Positions 35,401 to 48,250 of a stretch of DNA of 64,000 bases are shown one piece after another; position 1 is the stretch's first letter; each line of letters begins with the position of its first letter. Source of the DNA: Tilletiaria anomala UBC 951 (lineage: Eukaryota > Basidiomycota > Exobasidiomycetes > Georgefischeriales > Tilletiariaceae); NCBI RefSeq assembly GCF_000711695.1, contig NW_013546945.1:27322-91321 (forward strand), in the 5' to 3' direction. The notes below the pieces were generated by a model, which saw nothing but the letters and a program-made list of their open reading frames with translations, was not told where the DNA came from and did no database searches. The translations under genes were made by a program, and so were the position numbers.

Positions 35401-37611
35401 CGTTGACAAAGGCGTGTCCCAGCCTCCCCTTGCTCAATTTGGCTCCAACCCTCTGTGCGTAAGAGACAGCAGTGTTTAAACGGTCTTGCATGAAGTCCGA
35501 GTCACTCGGGTCGATCCTTTTCAGGATCTCCTGAATCTCATTTTGAGACGCGACAGTGCCAAGGGCCGCTGCAAACTCCTTCTTTGCTTCTTCGAGGTTG
35601 ATTGTTGTGGATTCTGGAACTCCGGATAGACCCACACGACGGAGATACCGTGCAGAACCGTCCGGACCCAGAGAATCGAAGATGTGGTAGAACATGCGTG
35701 TGAGCGCGATTGCTGCGACCCGCCGAAGAACCATCAGTCATCTAAGCATTTACACGTCCCGGTCCTGGCCATTTGCTCACTCTGGCCATCTCCACTGCCC
35801 CAAATAGGCACAAGACCCCAGCGGAGTCCAATTCGCGTCGATGCAGGAAAGACGCTTTCGGCAAGGAAGCGGCAGCTCTCTTTGCGGGACAAATCGAGTG
35901 CAAGAACGACATGGAAAACATTGCGCGCTATCTGCGGGAATTGCCCAGGCCACAGAGGTTGCAGGAGCTGGAAAATCATTGACTTTAGCAATCAGAATGA
36001 CTCATACCTTTGCTGGAACAGCCTCACCGTCTTGAAATCCCTCGGCCAATGTGCAAAGACGTCATCCTTCTCCAGGTCGTTCCACCAGGTGATTGCACTT
36101 GGCTTTGAGGTACTTGCACCGTTCACAAGAGCGCCAGAGAGCATGCGCAAGCCACGCTCGATGCGATCGCTGGCGTCAACAGCGATTGGCTCTGACGCAC
36201 TTCCAATAAAAGCTTTCCCGAGCGTCGAGTTGGATAAGAGGTCAACAGCTGCCTTCGGGCTGAGCCCAACGCCGCGCGACCGATCGGTGAGAGAATGGAC
36301 AAGGATCGACTCGCTCCTCATTTTCTTGAGAAACCCAAGGGGGGTGACGTCCTTGTGCGGGATCGACTTGCCGTTGAGCCAGACGTCGTTCGAGCCCGCC
36401 TCCACACGAACATCTTGGTTGTGAGTGATTTCATCCAAGAAGTTCTTCTTGAGCTTGACTCCAGACAGCTGCTTAGCATGAAAAGGAAAATTCTGCGACA
36501 GCTCACGCAGTGCACGCAAGGGGTCCGATGATGCCGCAATTACTTGTGCAGCTTTGTATCCAAGCTTCAACGTGTTCTCCTCTGAAATTTTGGCTCCGAT
36601 GTCTTCAGCACCTGTGCTTCCCTTCTTGCCGCCTATCTGCGCCTGTAGCCATCGGCGATCTGAGAGAGCGCTTTCAGCGCTTAGTTGTTCATAGGACGCC
36701 ACTGTGTCTGCAGCAGCCGCCGCAGCAGCAGCCCCAGTTACAGTCACATTCGCATCATCCCGGAGCTTTCGATCGTCAATTACCAGATAGTCGACCTTCT
36801 TGAGATCCAAAGCGGCGCCATATCCGGAAAGGTACACCGTCTCCCGCTGATCCTCTTCGCTCGGTCGCCAACGTAAGATGTAACGTAGGGGTAGAGACGA
36901 CTTGCCGACGGCGTGACGGTACAAGCTTCCGTGCAGCTCGGCGAAATTTGGTGAAGACAGGTCAGCATATAGAACGACTGTCGGCATTGGCACAAGCGAT
37001 GATGCTGAAGTTGGAGACAAGCTGTGGTCGAAGGGTACTTCGATCATGCCTTCCTGATTGGTGGGGCTGCCTGCTGCCAACGCCTCATCCAATGCTGGTG
37101 CACTGCAGATGACCTTTCCCTGGACGAGCGCCCAGCTTCTACATGCCTGTTGCGCTTCTTCTCCGACTACTTGCTCACGGTAAAGCTTTTCAACACCTGT
37201 GGTTCGATACAGGTGCCAAAAAGCCTCGACTTGCGGGGACTCGCTATGTAGAGCCAAAGAGAGGTCCAGGATCTCCCGAGCCCCGGGAGCCTTGAAGATG
37301 CCCTGCTTTTGTAGGACCTCGAGCGACGTTTCGTAGATTTCTTTGTACGAAGCTTTCTTGGCACTGGTATTCTGTGCAATGCCCGAGACAGTGAGCTGCG
37401 TGACCGCATCAAAGAAGGCGGTCGAGTCGAGCGAATTGACAGCTTCGAGGATTTCCAGCAGTGGCGGGGGTGCGGACCATGGCGCTCGCAAGTCCACTCG
37501 GATGGAAGGGGTTCCCGTCAGATCTGACCCTGAGCACAGAACAGAGGGTACCAAAGCTACAAGTAGAAGCCCTGGCAGAAGCCTTTGCAGGCTGCGTATC
37601 CACAGCATCAT
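32476..37611 (-). CDS. UDP-glucose:glycoprotein glucosyltransferase (UGGT, 1648 aa)
   Basis: ER folding sensor that re-glucosylates N-glycans on misfolded glycoproteins. Four exons: 37611..36028, 35967..35781, 35712..33465 and 33403..32476. Introns are 60, 68 and 61 nt, and each junction restores family motifs: [29 protein letters not shown] and [18 protein letters not shown]. The N-terminus is a signal peptide ([18 protein letters not shown]). The C-terminal GT24 catalytic domain starts at [13 protein letters not shown]. It has [14 protein letters not shown], the DxD-type [13 protein letters not shown] (about residue 1425) and [10 protein letters not shown]. The protein ends in HDEL, an ER-retrieval signal, which with the signal peptide places it in the ER lumen. 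Size matches UGGTs (about 1500-1600 aa). The single-frame segments alone would look like three genes. Confidence 0.95.
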
Positions 37612-38326
37612 GGTTGCCGGTGCTTGAAGGCGGAAGCAGCCTGCAGATCAGTCGCACCGTGGGAAGCCTGCAACCGGCCGATTGACCAGCAAGAGCACGG
37701 AAGAACAGGCTCGTAGCCTCTAAATACAGCCCTCTTAAATGCTGCCGGTAGCCTCTCCATGCTATGCCTTTTTGACGCCATGGGTGAGGATCAATTTCTA
37801 GGTTGATGTGGAACCTTCAGAGGATGCTTGTGAACAGCTGCCAAAAATAAGCGCTGTCAACCGCTTCCACCTTGTAAAGGACTGAAAGGATCACGTGAGC
37901 GTGCATTTACCAAGTGTCGCGGCATGGGGCCGTCCCAAGGTCCCCCCTCTTATGTATTCATAGTGGACTATGATATAGGCGCCTGTATGGAGCTCAGACT
38001 TGTATGAATCTAGCCATTAACCCTCCCTACCGTCGTAGAGTGTCGCTGCACCTCTGCGCATTGGAATCCAGTGTGCGCTGACGGTAGTAATACTCCAAAT
38101 CTGCTTTCCATTCCTCACCGCAAGAAAGACGCGACGCGATCCCGTCATCAACCATGCAACATTTTAAGTACCCTCATCTTCTGTCCGCTGCAGCTTCCTG
38201 GTGCTTTATGCTCAAGACGGTCGACGCAGCACACTTGTGAAAGGACTGTCCGGCCCAGCTTGCGCCGCTGCATGCAGCAAGGGTGCCTCTCATGCTCCAT
38301 ATATCGCCAACAGCATCAGCGCCAAA
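37612..38326. other. Divergent intergenic region (UGGT / ATRIP-like gene)
   Basis: About 0.7 kb containing both promoters. The open frame of the ATRIP-like gene extends back to 38201 without an ATG. No other coding signal is evident. Confidence 0.5.
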
Positions 38327-41300
38327 ATGCTGCCGACTGATGATGACTTCGACGATGATGACTTTGAATTCGACGGCGAGGCTCTCGAGTCGGTGATGAG
38401 CATGATCGAAAACGCGCATACAGCGACGCAGCAGATGACTGGTGCCCACAATCAGAAGTCTCCCACACGAAATGGTCGATCAGGCATTTCACAGGGTACT
38501 TCTGCTCGCCCAGCGGGCGCATTTCGAAATGCTCCAACCACCGTGGAGCAGGCAGACGCGATACTCCGCGAGCCACTCGCAAAGCGTCCCCGACTATATG
38601 ACCCAGAAAATAGCTTTGAAGGGAATAAAAATAGCACTCCTGCCGTTCTTGATAGCCTCAAAGCAGCCGTCAAATCGACAAGTCAGTTTGGGCAGCGCCG
38701 GCCATTACTGAGAAAGCACCCTGTACATACTCCGACCGACTTTGACGAGATCATGCCAGAGATCAGCGTCCGAGAAGATGGTCAATACGCAATTGGTGGT
38801 ACAGCAGTGCAAGAGCGACAAAACCTGGGAGTCAGTGCCAGAGGCGTGCGGCAGGTGTCGCCCGCAAAGCCTGCAGGACCCCAAGACCAGGCTATCATCG
38901 TACAGAACCCAGGACTTGCGTACAGGCCAGGTATGCCACAATTGGACGTCTTTGAGGGCGATAATGACGCTATGTGGAAAGATGGTGCGGCATTGGAACA
39001 GCTGGAAGAGGAAGCCATATCTCTTAGCCAGCAAAACCAGTCAAGGCCAAACGGAACAACAGGAGGGAGTTCAATACGACGGGATGCATCTTCTGCATCT
39101 GCACCTTCACCTGCTAATTGCAACAGCAATCAACCCAAACAGGTCAATAATCAAAGCGCTGCCGCGGCGCGGGCCGCCATGGATCTCAACCGTGAAGCAT
39201 CGTATCGCCGCCGCATCGAGGCGCTGCAAAAACAGGTTGAGACAGAAAAGGAACGTATCCAAAAGCTGGAGCAAAAGGCTAAAGAAGAATCATATAAGGA
39301 ACTCGGAGAAGTGATGATTCTCCGGCAAAAGACGCAGAAGCTTGAAACGGAGAATTCTGAGCTTCGAAAACGGATGGTGGAGAAGGAGGATGACTACAAG
39401 AGACAAATGGAAGAAGAGAGGCAGAAGAGCGTGCAGAGCATGCAACAAATGAGGACTGTTGATGCATTTGCCGTGAGTGACTCCAGAAATTGTGCTTCGC
39501 AATGGCGTCTGATCCCCTCGCATCTGAATATTGCAGCGCTTTGAACGCGAGACTTCCCGCTGGCCAAACGTCACAAGAGCAGATGTAGGGGAAAGACATG
39601 TGTTGCACGGCGCGGCAATAGGACTTGTCACGCCTTCGCGTCGGAATCGCGATACGGGTCCCGGAGAGGGTAGCACGGCTCGCGACCACTCAAGCCCACG
39701 GGTAAGGACGGATGATGACGACGAGATGCAGCTGGATAGTCACTCTCGCCGTCAGAGGCGGCGAACTGGCGATGTTCAGCCAAAAGAGCTGGTCAAGGGT
39801 AGGCTTATCTTCACGTATTCATCCTTGCACCCCGCGCTGACCTTTCCCTGCCACTCACAACAGAGTTTCCCGGGCTGGACAATTCATTTGCGGCCGAGGC
39901 ACTTGAACAAAAGCAATGCCGCAGCAGAAAACCCGCTAGTAGCTCACCGTCCACGCCTACCAAAGCAAGATCTCCCACGAAGGCGCTGAGTCAAGTGGAA
40001 AGTCAAAAGCCATGTTATGCTGGAGACGAGTTGCCTGCGATGGAATGTACCCCTCGCCACCACAGAAAGGATGCTGCCTTGCCTTCTATGGAAACAGCTA
40101 GGCTTCGGGACCCCACGCGAATTCATCAATGGGCAACATCACAGGTTGCGGCGCAGCACATCGGCCTGGTTTCTTTCATGCTCTGTCATGAGTCGCTGCC
40201 GCATACAAGACTAGCCGATATTCCTCTCACGATCTACCACACGCAGGCAGACGGATTGGCCCTCGCTTCCGACCCACATCAGTCATTTCAAGATCACTGC
40301 CCCTACCCCAAGCCCCCAGAATCTGCTTTGCATTCGACATTAACGCGTATCGTCTCGGCGCGATTGCCTCCCGGTATCGATTCTGTGGTTCTCGACTACC
40401 ATGCAAACGCACTGGATGCATTGATGCAACGTCTCATGCATAGCCCTGCAGAAGTTGGTGGTCGGTTTTGGCAGCTCCGCACGCGCGAACCATATGCCAC
40501 TGTGGAGGAGGCAGAGTCGGACTTTTGGGCTTTACAAAACGAGGTCAAAGCTGCTGCTATGACCGAGCTGACGGACGCACTTGCTGTGCCGCTAAGGCAG
40601 CTACTAGGCATCTTTGTGCGACTGTGCATGGTGAGCTGAATACCTCTTCTTGTAAGCATATCTACTTGAATCTCGCTCACTACCCTGTAACGCGCTTTGC
40701 AGATGGACCTCTTCAACGATCTGCTGCAGCTCTGTGCGGACACATGTCGAGTGTTTCCTGCATTGACATCATCTCTGATGAACCAAAGCATACATATACC
40801 TCATATGCCGGAGCTTTCGCTGTTGAACATTCACAGGCGCCGTCTAGATGGAACGCAAGCACTAGCCAGCCTCGACACGCAAGCAAGGCCTCGCAATCCG
40901 GAGGCGACACCGACGAACGTTGCTGACATCATCTTTGAAGCGGTCAAGAAAACATGGCGACTACCAATAAGAGTCTCTTCGCCACGCGCTTACGCGCCTG
41001 GCCAGCAGCATGCTTTCTGCGTCCAATCGACTTGGTCCAGGCAGACCGGTTCTACCACACACGCAAATCACAAAGATGCGGTGCTTAAACGTTGCGAAGA
41101 GATGCGGTGCCTACGCGCGTATCAAGCGAGCGAGATGCAGCACAGAGCAGAGCAAGCGTGGAGCATGGGCGAGGACGTTGAAGAGGAGGTGTATGAGGCA
41201 GTGCTTTCCTTTCTCTGCGGGATGGTGTGCCAGCTCAAGACTGCGATGGGGCATTACACGTGAGTCTCAAAGACTGTGCTACAAAAGTTCGCTTTCTGAT

Positions 41301-42454
41301 TGTTCGTTCCACGTGCTCGCAGACTCGAAACTATTGCTTCGCATCCCGGCTTGACTACGTCCTTCCTCCGCCCGGAACGAGCGGCTCCGAACCTCATCGC
41401 GGCCCTCGATCTCCTCTTTGAGCTCAGCAATGGTGAGAGAATGTGATCACGGCCAGGGCATGGTCTCTCGCTGATATCCGTTGAACTGTAGTGGAACATG
41501 TATGGGAACGTGTGATGGGCTGCCAGTTCGACACCCAGTGGCAGAGTGGCATCAGACCTGCTCTACTCAACAGCCAGCGGCCACTGCTCGACATCCTCGC
41601 AAAGCATCTCGTCGATCGCCGTGTGGACCTCGAAACTGAAGATGTGAGTGTCCTGCAATGTTTGCGAACTTTCGCATGGGGACCTGACGACGTTAGATAT
41701 CTCTTCCATCGCATAACAGGCCCACGCTGTTCATGTCCGAGTGATCAAGTTGTTGACGCTGCTCGCGCTCAAGCACAAGGACGCTCGCATCGTGATTGCA
41801 AAGTCGAAGTACCTGCTAGCTGCGCTCGTCAGCTGTTTGAGCGTGGATACGACACTCTTATGGAATACTCGAGGTATTTGTGACCAGGACGCATTTCAAG
41901 CGTGAGTCATGGCAAGGTGTCATTGTGTGCATGTGACTACTTGTACGTACCCGGCTGACACAGTAGGCCCCTGCAGCGTGCTCCTCCGACTTTCCATGGA
42001 CCTCAACCTCATGACACTTCTGTACAACGACGACACCGAGGTCGACGGAGATCCTGTACTCCATGATCTCCGTACCTGTCTAGACCACCCGCACACGCAG
42101 GCCGCCCTGAACGGGGTCACACACAGCTTCATCGTCTCGCTCTCGCGCATCGCTTTCGCGGAAGAGCCAGAGTGGATCCACAGCTTGCATTCGCTCGAAA
42201 GCGAGCGGCGCATGGAGGCGATGGCTGAAGGCGCGAGCTCGCTGCTCGAGCTTGTACTTAGCCCCGAAGAGCTCGACGACGTGTGGCAGTTGCTGGCTGG
42301 CGAGGACGAAGAAGGAGGGGAGGGTGTCAAAGGAAATGGAGGTCAGGATGCAGACATGGGAATGACGATATTGAATGTGGTTGGGAAACAAGGAGTGGCA
42401 AGAGTACGAGCTGGATCATTGATTGACCTCACGCAGGACGAAGAGACGCTTTGA
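38327..42454 (+). CDS. ATRIP/Rad26/Ddc2-like DNA-damage checkpoint protein (1217 aa)
   Basis: Probable partner of the ATR/Mec1 kinase that brings it to RPA-coated single-stranded DNA. Eight exons: 38327..39472, 39537..39798, 39864..40630, 40703..41259, 41323..41432, 41492..41643, 41720..41901 and 41977..42454. The introns are 59-76 nt and all GT-AG with consistent phase. The start is the first ATG in the frame (AAA-ATG), giving the acidic N-terminus MLPTDDDFDDDDFEFD that resembles the RPA-binding end of ATRIP proteins. A coiled coil covers about residues 285-375 (heptads such as RIEALQKQVETEKERIQKLE). The C-terminal 700 residues are helical and Leu-rich, as in the ATR-binding part. Sequence conservation in this family is low, so the call rests on architecture. 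Length exceeds human ATRIP (791 aa). Confidence 0.7.
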
Positions 42455-42589
42455 TCTGTAGCAGCACGGAAATAGACGGGAGGCGTACTTGCAGTCACAG
42501 TCGAAGAAAGCAACAGCATATGTATATTAGACATTCCAAGACAAATTCACTGTCCATAGAGAACACGTGTTGGCATTCAGAATTGATGC

Positions 42590-44307
42590 TCAGGCAGGAT
42601 GGAGTGTGATCTCGTACAGCCCCATGTGACTATGCTCGCCACTGCTTTGAATCTCGAATGAAGCGTTTTCGCCCGCCAAGAGCTCCCAGCGCAGTCCACG
42701 AGCGCGCAGCTTCGGCCACAGCGACTCTTCGTCGGGGTGGCGATGCTTCTTGGAGAGAAGACAGGTGGAGGGAGGTGCAAGTTTTGCCGAGTGCTTGCTT
42801 TCGTCATTTGAAGGGAGCGCTAGTACAGCAGGACTGCGCCTCGGCGCAAGAAAGGTGCGCAAAACGTCACAAAGATCGTCGAAGTAGTCTTGGTTGTAAG
42901 TGCAGTCGGAGACGAGGATGAGATCCGGCTGTCGGTCTGCTTCGCCTAGATGCTCTACTTTCCAGTTCCGCAGTTTGGTCTGCGATGCGGAGACTTGTGT
43001 CCAGTCTAGCACCGCGGAGCGAAGTTGAGTGGAATTGCTTGCTGCTGAAGTTTGGGATTGATTGAAATCGATGTTATCTTTAAGGAGCTCACTCGCTGAT
43101 TCTGACAATCGTATGACCCAAAAGGACTCGCGTCTGTGAGATACTCGCCTGTAGTCTCGCTTCAGCAAGATGCTCACCTAGATCTGTCAGGATAATCTCT
43201 GCCCTCCTTTCACTCGGCAGCCTTCCGGTCCGAACAAGCGCATCAAGGATGGCAACGAGGGAGATGCCAGTGCACCCCGTGCCTGAGCCGAGCTCGAGAA
43301 CGACGAAGGGGTGTGTATCTCCGGCCAGTGCGGCTGTATTCGCTTGCGAGGCGTAGCCATCCTCAAGTACTGAAGCCGACTCATCTGCTATGATTTGCAA
43401 TAGACGAGTTATCCATCCAGGACGGTGGGATTGGGAAGGGCTGGAGGCGGAAGAGAAGAAAAGCGAAGACGACAAGTACGAACCAAGGAGATGCGATGCG
43501 TCCCACAGGTGCTGAGACAAGAAATGTGGACAGAATTGACCTCAGCACGCAGCACTCCAAGTCGAAGAAAGAGCCCGCACATAGAGGGCAACACACCTTG
43601 TCTAGCTCGTATCCAGCTGTTTCCTTGACAGACACCAGCCAGCCGTGCTCCCTGGATCGCAAGAGGCGCATGGTGTCGTGCGTACGCTCGCTCTTGTCGC
43701 CACTCGACAAGGGAGTTATGGAAAACTCGATGGGCGTTGACAGTACTGGCACGAAGTAGACACTCTCCTCTCCAGTTTGTGATGATGAAGATGCGCTAGC
43801 GAAAAACGCACGAGGTAAATCGAAAGCTATCTCATTGAGCAGGTCGCCTTCAGCCATGCGTCGTTTCGCTGCATACTGCGCACCTCCTCCGTGTGTTCGT
43901 GCTGATGGCAACCCAGCGGCATATATAGCCAAGTGAAGTTCGACTAAGCGATCTTTTCCTTTGCCTTTGGGTGAAACTTTGGTATGTAAAGCCCCAAGAG
44001 CTGCTTCCAAGTCTGCAGCTGAAGGCGTCCGAAGCTGAATATTTACAAATGCACTCTGTGGCGAGCCCCACGTCGAAGTGCCCGCCTCAGCTACCTTGCT
44101 CCACCGCCCACAGGCATGGCCAGCCTGAACTTCTTGAGGCAGCCTCAGGACCCACACGTAGACAAGCTGCAGTGCTTCATCTTCGGCAGGGGCGTACTGA
44201 TATTCACGAAGATCAGTCGTGATGTTGGGAGAGACGCTGATGCTGCTGCCAGCATGGCTGTATCGTGGAGGGCCGCGCTGGAAGGCAATGTACCACAGGC
44301 GGGGCAT
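42590..44307 (-). CDS. METTL21/Methyltransf_16-type protein methyltransferase (518 aa)
   Basis: AdoMet-dependent methyltransferase, probably a protein-lysine methyltransferase. Three exons: 44307..43597, 43511..43178 and 43101..42590, with introns of 85 and 76 nt. They join ELDK-HLWDASHLLG and ILTDL-ESASELLKDN. AdoMet motif I is VVLELGSGTGCTGISL (about residues 307-322). The seven-beta-strand fold continues with the acidic IILTDL and with DLILVSDCTYNQDYFDDL, the post-motif typical of this family. The N-terminal 237 residues (MPRLWYIAFQRGPPRYS...) precede the catalytic domain, as in several fungal members. In-frame ATGs at 44439 and 44454 would add 44-49 residues of unclear value. I chose 44307 because family-like sequence begins there. 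The target protein is unknown. Confidence 0.85.
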
Positions 44308-44807
44308 AGCTTGAGCACTGGAGAAGCGCACAGCGAAGGAGCGTGCGTGCTGCCGTCTTTCTTCCCCCTTTCTGCCTGGGGTCATCCATCGGGAGCTTAT
44401 GGGGAGTGCGCCAGGGCCACAAGCAAACGAAAGAAGCATTGCCGAGGCGGTCATTGGAGCTGCCGATGTGTCGCCGCAAAGCTTGAGATACCGCCCACTG
44501 CTCGGCGACTTTATTTATTCTCCTTTGACTCAGCAGCTCAATCCCCATCATCATTGCTCCAGCAGACGCAGCTCGTTAGTCTCTACTTCTACCCTCTGCA
44601 TGCAAGCACAAACTGCTTGGAAGTGTGTAAGCAGCAAGCGCAGCTTGTCTATTCACCGTCTTTCACGTCACTGATGAAAATTTACGGCGAAAGTGTTCGT
44701 CTGACTTCTTTCATCAAATAATATTTGCAGAAGCCCAGCACAACCGCCCAACTATTCTACACACCAGCCCTTTCGCAGTGCTCCAGAACCCGAACACAGC
44801 GACGACG
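44308..44807. other. Divergent intergenic region (methyltransferase / cardiolipin synthase)
   Basis: About 0.5 kb with both promoters. Part of it (44308-44454) is an open extension of the methyltransferase frame. No other feature is supported. Confidence 0.45.
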
Positions 44808-46085
44808 ATGGTGCATACATCCTCCTCGCTCTCTATACCTCTCCGCTCTGGCGTATTCATCAATTGCAATGCTGGCGCGACGAGTTCGGCTTGGCGCCAA
44901 TCGCACAGAAGCAAAGGCCCCGAAGGTGCACGGTCTTTGGTCCCTGCTCTGCCCCTGCTCTGTATCTGCTCGCAGCGAAGAGGCCTAGCAACTGTGCGTG
45001 GGTGCACAAGAGAAGTCCGTACATCAAGACCTAAAGGGACGAAGTTTCCATTGAACTCGCTGCAAAGCTCAAATGCAAGCTCAGTCCTGCGTCAAATGAA
45101 ACTGACATCCTCACGACCGTTTGCCAATTCATCAGCGGCCAGCACTGCATCTCAGCCTGAGTCCAATGCACCAGGCCCACCCACACCGCAGCCTCCCTCG
45201 CAAGGAAGGGACCAGAGACCCGTAACTTTGGAGTCAAAGCCAAAAGGAAAAGTAACACAGGCTATCGAGCAGCTCAAGGTCAGTCACGCTCGAATACACA
45301 TTCGCGTGCTCAACTCTATCTAACACCAATTTGTTTCCCCTCTCATGGGGAATTACAGGCAGCAAGCGGGACCAGCGCGCCCGTGGCACTATCCGAGAAT
45401 ATCTACACGATACCGAACCTGCTGACGACATTGCGCCTGCTGAGTGTTCCCGTGCTGGGGCATCTGGTGCTGACGTCGCAAATGCCGGCGGCAGCCGCGC
45501 TGCTGTTTGTCTCGGGCCTGACGGACGTCGTAGACGGCTGGCTGGCGCGTAAATGCAACAGCTACACCGTCTTTGGCAGCATCGCGGACCCGGCGGCGGA
45601 CAAGGCGCTAATGACTGTGATGGTCGTGTGCCTCGCCATCAAGGGCCTCTTGCCGGGTAGGTAGCATGTGTATTGTCGGAGAGAGCGCACACGGACAGAC
45701 CCTGACACGTCCTCTCTCCAACCTTCTCGGAACAGTACCCTTGGCCGTGCTGATCCTCGGCAGAGACGTAGCGCTCGTCTTATCCGCCTTCTTGATCCGA
45801 TACCGCTCGCTGCCGCCGCCAAAGACGTTTGCGCGGTACTGGGACATTTCGCTGCCGTCAGCGTCTGTGCAGCCGACACAGATCTCCAAGTACAACACTT
45901 TCCTGCAGCTGCTGCTCGTCGGTGCGACAACGCTGCTACCCTGCCTGCCGCCCGACGTGCAAGCGCTGCAGAGCGTCCAGCTCGGCTTGAGTGCTTTCCA
46001 GATCGTTGTGGCCGCGACGACGGTCTGGAGCGGGGCAAATTATCTGTTCGGGAGCGGGGCTGTAAAGTATCTGCACCGCAAGTGA
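44808..46085 (+). CDS. CRD1: Cardiolipin synthase, CDP-alcohol phosphatidyltransferase family (372 aa)
   Basis: Joins CDP-diacylglycerol and phosphatidylglycerol to make cardiolipin in the inner mitochondrial membrane. Three exons: 44808..45278, 45359..45656 and 45736..46085, with introns of 80 and 79 nt. Exon 1 encodes a long Ser/Arg-rich, acid-poor region that should contain the mitochondrial targeting sequence. Exon 2 begins the enzyme: IYTIPNLLTTLRLLSVPVL, then the CDP-alcohol phosphatidyltransferase signature DVVDGWLARKCNSYTVFGSI followed by ADPAADK (pattern DGxxAR...GxxxDxxxD, about residues 214-240). Exon 3 adds hydrophobic segments (VPLAVLILGRDVALVLSAFLI; QLLLVGATTLLP). Membrane topology and signature distinguish it from bacterial PLD-type cardiolipin synthases. 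Phosphatidylglycerophosphate synthase of the same superfamily is the main alternative, but the PNLLTTLR...YxxxG arrangement fits CRD1 better. Confidence 0.87.
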
Positions 46086-46766
46086 AGATTCATCTCGCTC
46101 CGGCAGCCGACATTGAACTACTCCAGGATGTGGAGAGGTCGCAGCAGACGACGACCGGGTTCTTGCTGTTGACAAACGTTCGCGAGCCATTGATGTTCCT
46201 TCATGATGTAGATCGGAGAGCCTACAACCACTGTCCTGAACTGCGTGAGAGCCGAGCAGAACAAGTTCAGCTCTGGCCTCCGGGAGGTGTATCGAGTTTC
46301 AGTGTGCGACAGCTTTCGACTTGCGCCATCTTCGTTTGGCTGTAGGACCTCAATGCGATTGCCCAGAATGGAGTCAGTCGGTTCGGGAGCGTACAAGCGG
46401 ATCGCTCAGACTGTCTGACCCGAGGAGAGGAAGCTCTTGCTGAAGGATGAGGCGCGCTTTCATGCTGATCGTCCACACTCTTTAGGGTGGCGAAAGTAGG
46501 CTGAGCAGCTTAGAAGCTACATCAGCAAAATTGTTTCTGTAATATACTTTTCCGTGTTAGGGTTGTATATACGATTTGGGCTGGACGCGACGCGTTGGAC
46601 GCAACTTTGCATGGCGGTTATACTTCTTGAACGTATACCAACTGACCAAGCCGGAGACCACCATTAACTTGGAAACAGCGTCAACAGTACGGTCCAGGCC
46701 AACAAGCAGCGCCAGCAGCGTGCACATTGCGCTCAAGTACAAGTGCACGACCGCCTCTCGTTCGCC
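46086..46766. other. Intergenic region between cardiolipin synthase and FEN1
   Basis: About 0.7 kb. Open frames on the - strand (46118-46396, 46267-46476) and the tail of the frame 45668-46345 are shadows or chance frames. It holds the CRD1 3' end and the FEN1 promoter. Confidence 0.5.
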
Positions 46767-48100
46767 ATGGGTATCAAAGGTGAGCTTACCCGTCGGCCGT
46801 TCCCGCCCGCGCTGCTGCTGCTTTTGTGGCTATGCCCGCCAAGCGCAAGACGAGTCTATCACTGACGCGCCACAATTCAAATGTGCGGCGCATCGCATCG
46901 CCTCGTATTGCATCACCCGATCCTCTTGCAGGCTTGACCGGTCTCCTATCGGACGAGGCGCCAGACTGCATCAAGGAGCACGACATCAAGACGTACTTTG
47001 GGCGCAAGGTCGCCATCGACGCCTCCATGTCCTTGTACCAGTTCCTCATCGCCGTGCGCCAGCAGGACGGCCAACAGCTTATGTCCGAGTCGGGAGAGAC
47101 GACGTCGCACCTGATGGGCTTCTTCTATCGCACCCTACGCATGATCGACCATGGGATCAAGCCGATGTATGTCTTTGACGGCCAGCCGCCCGACCTGAAG
47201 AAGAAGGTGCTCGAGGCGCGCTTTGGCAAGCGCGAAGAAGCGCGCGAGGAGCAGGAGGACGAGAAGGACGTCGCAGATGCGGAGCGCATGGACCAACTCG
47301 CACGGCGCCAGGTGCGCCCGACGCGACAGCACAACGCCGAGGTGCGCGAGCTGCTCAAGCTCATGGGCATCCCCTGCGTCGTCGCGCCCTCCGAGGCCGA
47401 GGCGCAGTGCGCCGAGCTCGTCCGCGCGGGCAAGGTCTACGGCGCTGGGTCGGAGGACATGGACACGCTGACGTTCGGCACGCCGGTCCTGCTCAAGCAC
47501 CTGACCTTTAGCGAGCAGAAGAAGATGCCCGTGCACGAGGTCAACCTGCAGAAAGCCCTCGAAGGCCTCGGCATGGAACGCGAGCAGTTTGTCGACCTGT
47601 GTATCCTCCTCGGCTGCGACTACCTCGAGCAGATCAAGGGCATTGGACCTAAGACGGCGCTAAAGCTGATCCGAGAGCACGGCACTCTCGCCGCCGTGCT
47701 CGACCACCTCCGTGGCGAAGGGAGCAAGAAGAGCATCTCCATCCCCGAGTTCTGGCCGCACGAGGAGGCCAAGAAGCTCTTCCTGCAGCCCGACGTGCAA
47801 AACGCCGACGACCTTGACCTCAAGTGGGAGGCGCCGGATGTCGAGGGTCTCGTCGATTTCCTGTGTAAGGACAAGGGCTTCAGCGAAGATCGCGTGCGCA
47901 AGGGCGCAGAGAAGCTACAAAAGTCGCTCGGCAAGAAGCAGCAGGGTAGGCTCGACGGCTTCTTCACTGTCTCCTCATCGCCCGCGTCCTCGTCCTCGTC
48001 GTCGCAAAAGCGCAAGGCCGAGGATTCCAAGAAAGGAGCTGGCGGCGGCAAGAAGAGCAAAAGTAGCGCTGCCAACGCAAAAGCAAAGGGGAAGAAATGA
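46767..48100 (+). CDS. FEN1: Flap endonuclease 1 (393 aa)
   Basis: Structure-specific 5'-flap nuclease for Okazaki fragment maturation and long-patch base excision repair. Two exons: a 13-nt first exon (46767..46779) encoding MGIK plus one base, then 46932..48100 after a 152-nt intron (GTGAGC...TTGCAG). Together they give [13 protein letters not shown]. The N and I regions are complete: [58 protein letters not shown] and the helix-hairpin-helix region [23 protein letters not shown]-binding box QGRLDGFF lies near residues 342-349, followed by a Lys/Ser-rich nuclear tail. All metal-binding acidic residues expected of FEN1 appear present. Length fits the family (about 380 aa). The in-frame extension upstream of 46932 is intron. 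Confidence 0.97.
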
Positions 48101-48250
48101 ACATCGTCGCTGCTGCGCACATCGCAAATTTAATTTGTACGATACCCCCAGTGTATTTCTAGCTGCCGCACTATCGCACACTCATGCACACCAACATCCA
48201 TTCTGCCCGGCAGCCTCCTAGTACATGCACTGTGGCGCTGACGCCGCCGA

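Noticed and set aside
32476-37611. Three separate - strand genes
   Set aside because: The three long frames and the short frame 35734-35991 join through 60-, 68- and 61-nt introns into one UGGT with signal peptide and HDEL.
41961-41970. Acceptor CAGTAG at 41966 for the last ATRIP-like intron
   Set aside because: It puts the last exon out of frame; the CTGCAG acceptor at 41976 keeps phase and the long C-terminal frame.
2561-48100. Relationship between the Asteroid-like protein and FEN1 as a local duplication
   Set aside because: They share only superfamily-level PIN/XPG motifs, lie 40 kb apart and differ completely in length and architecture.
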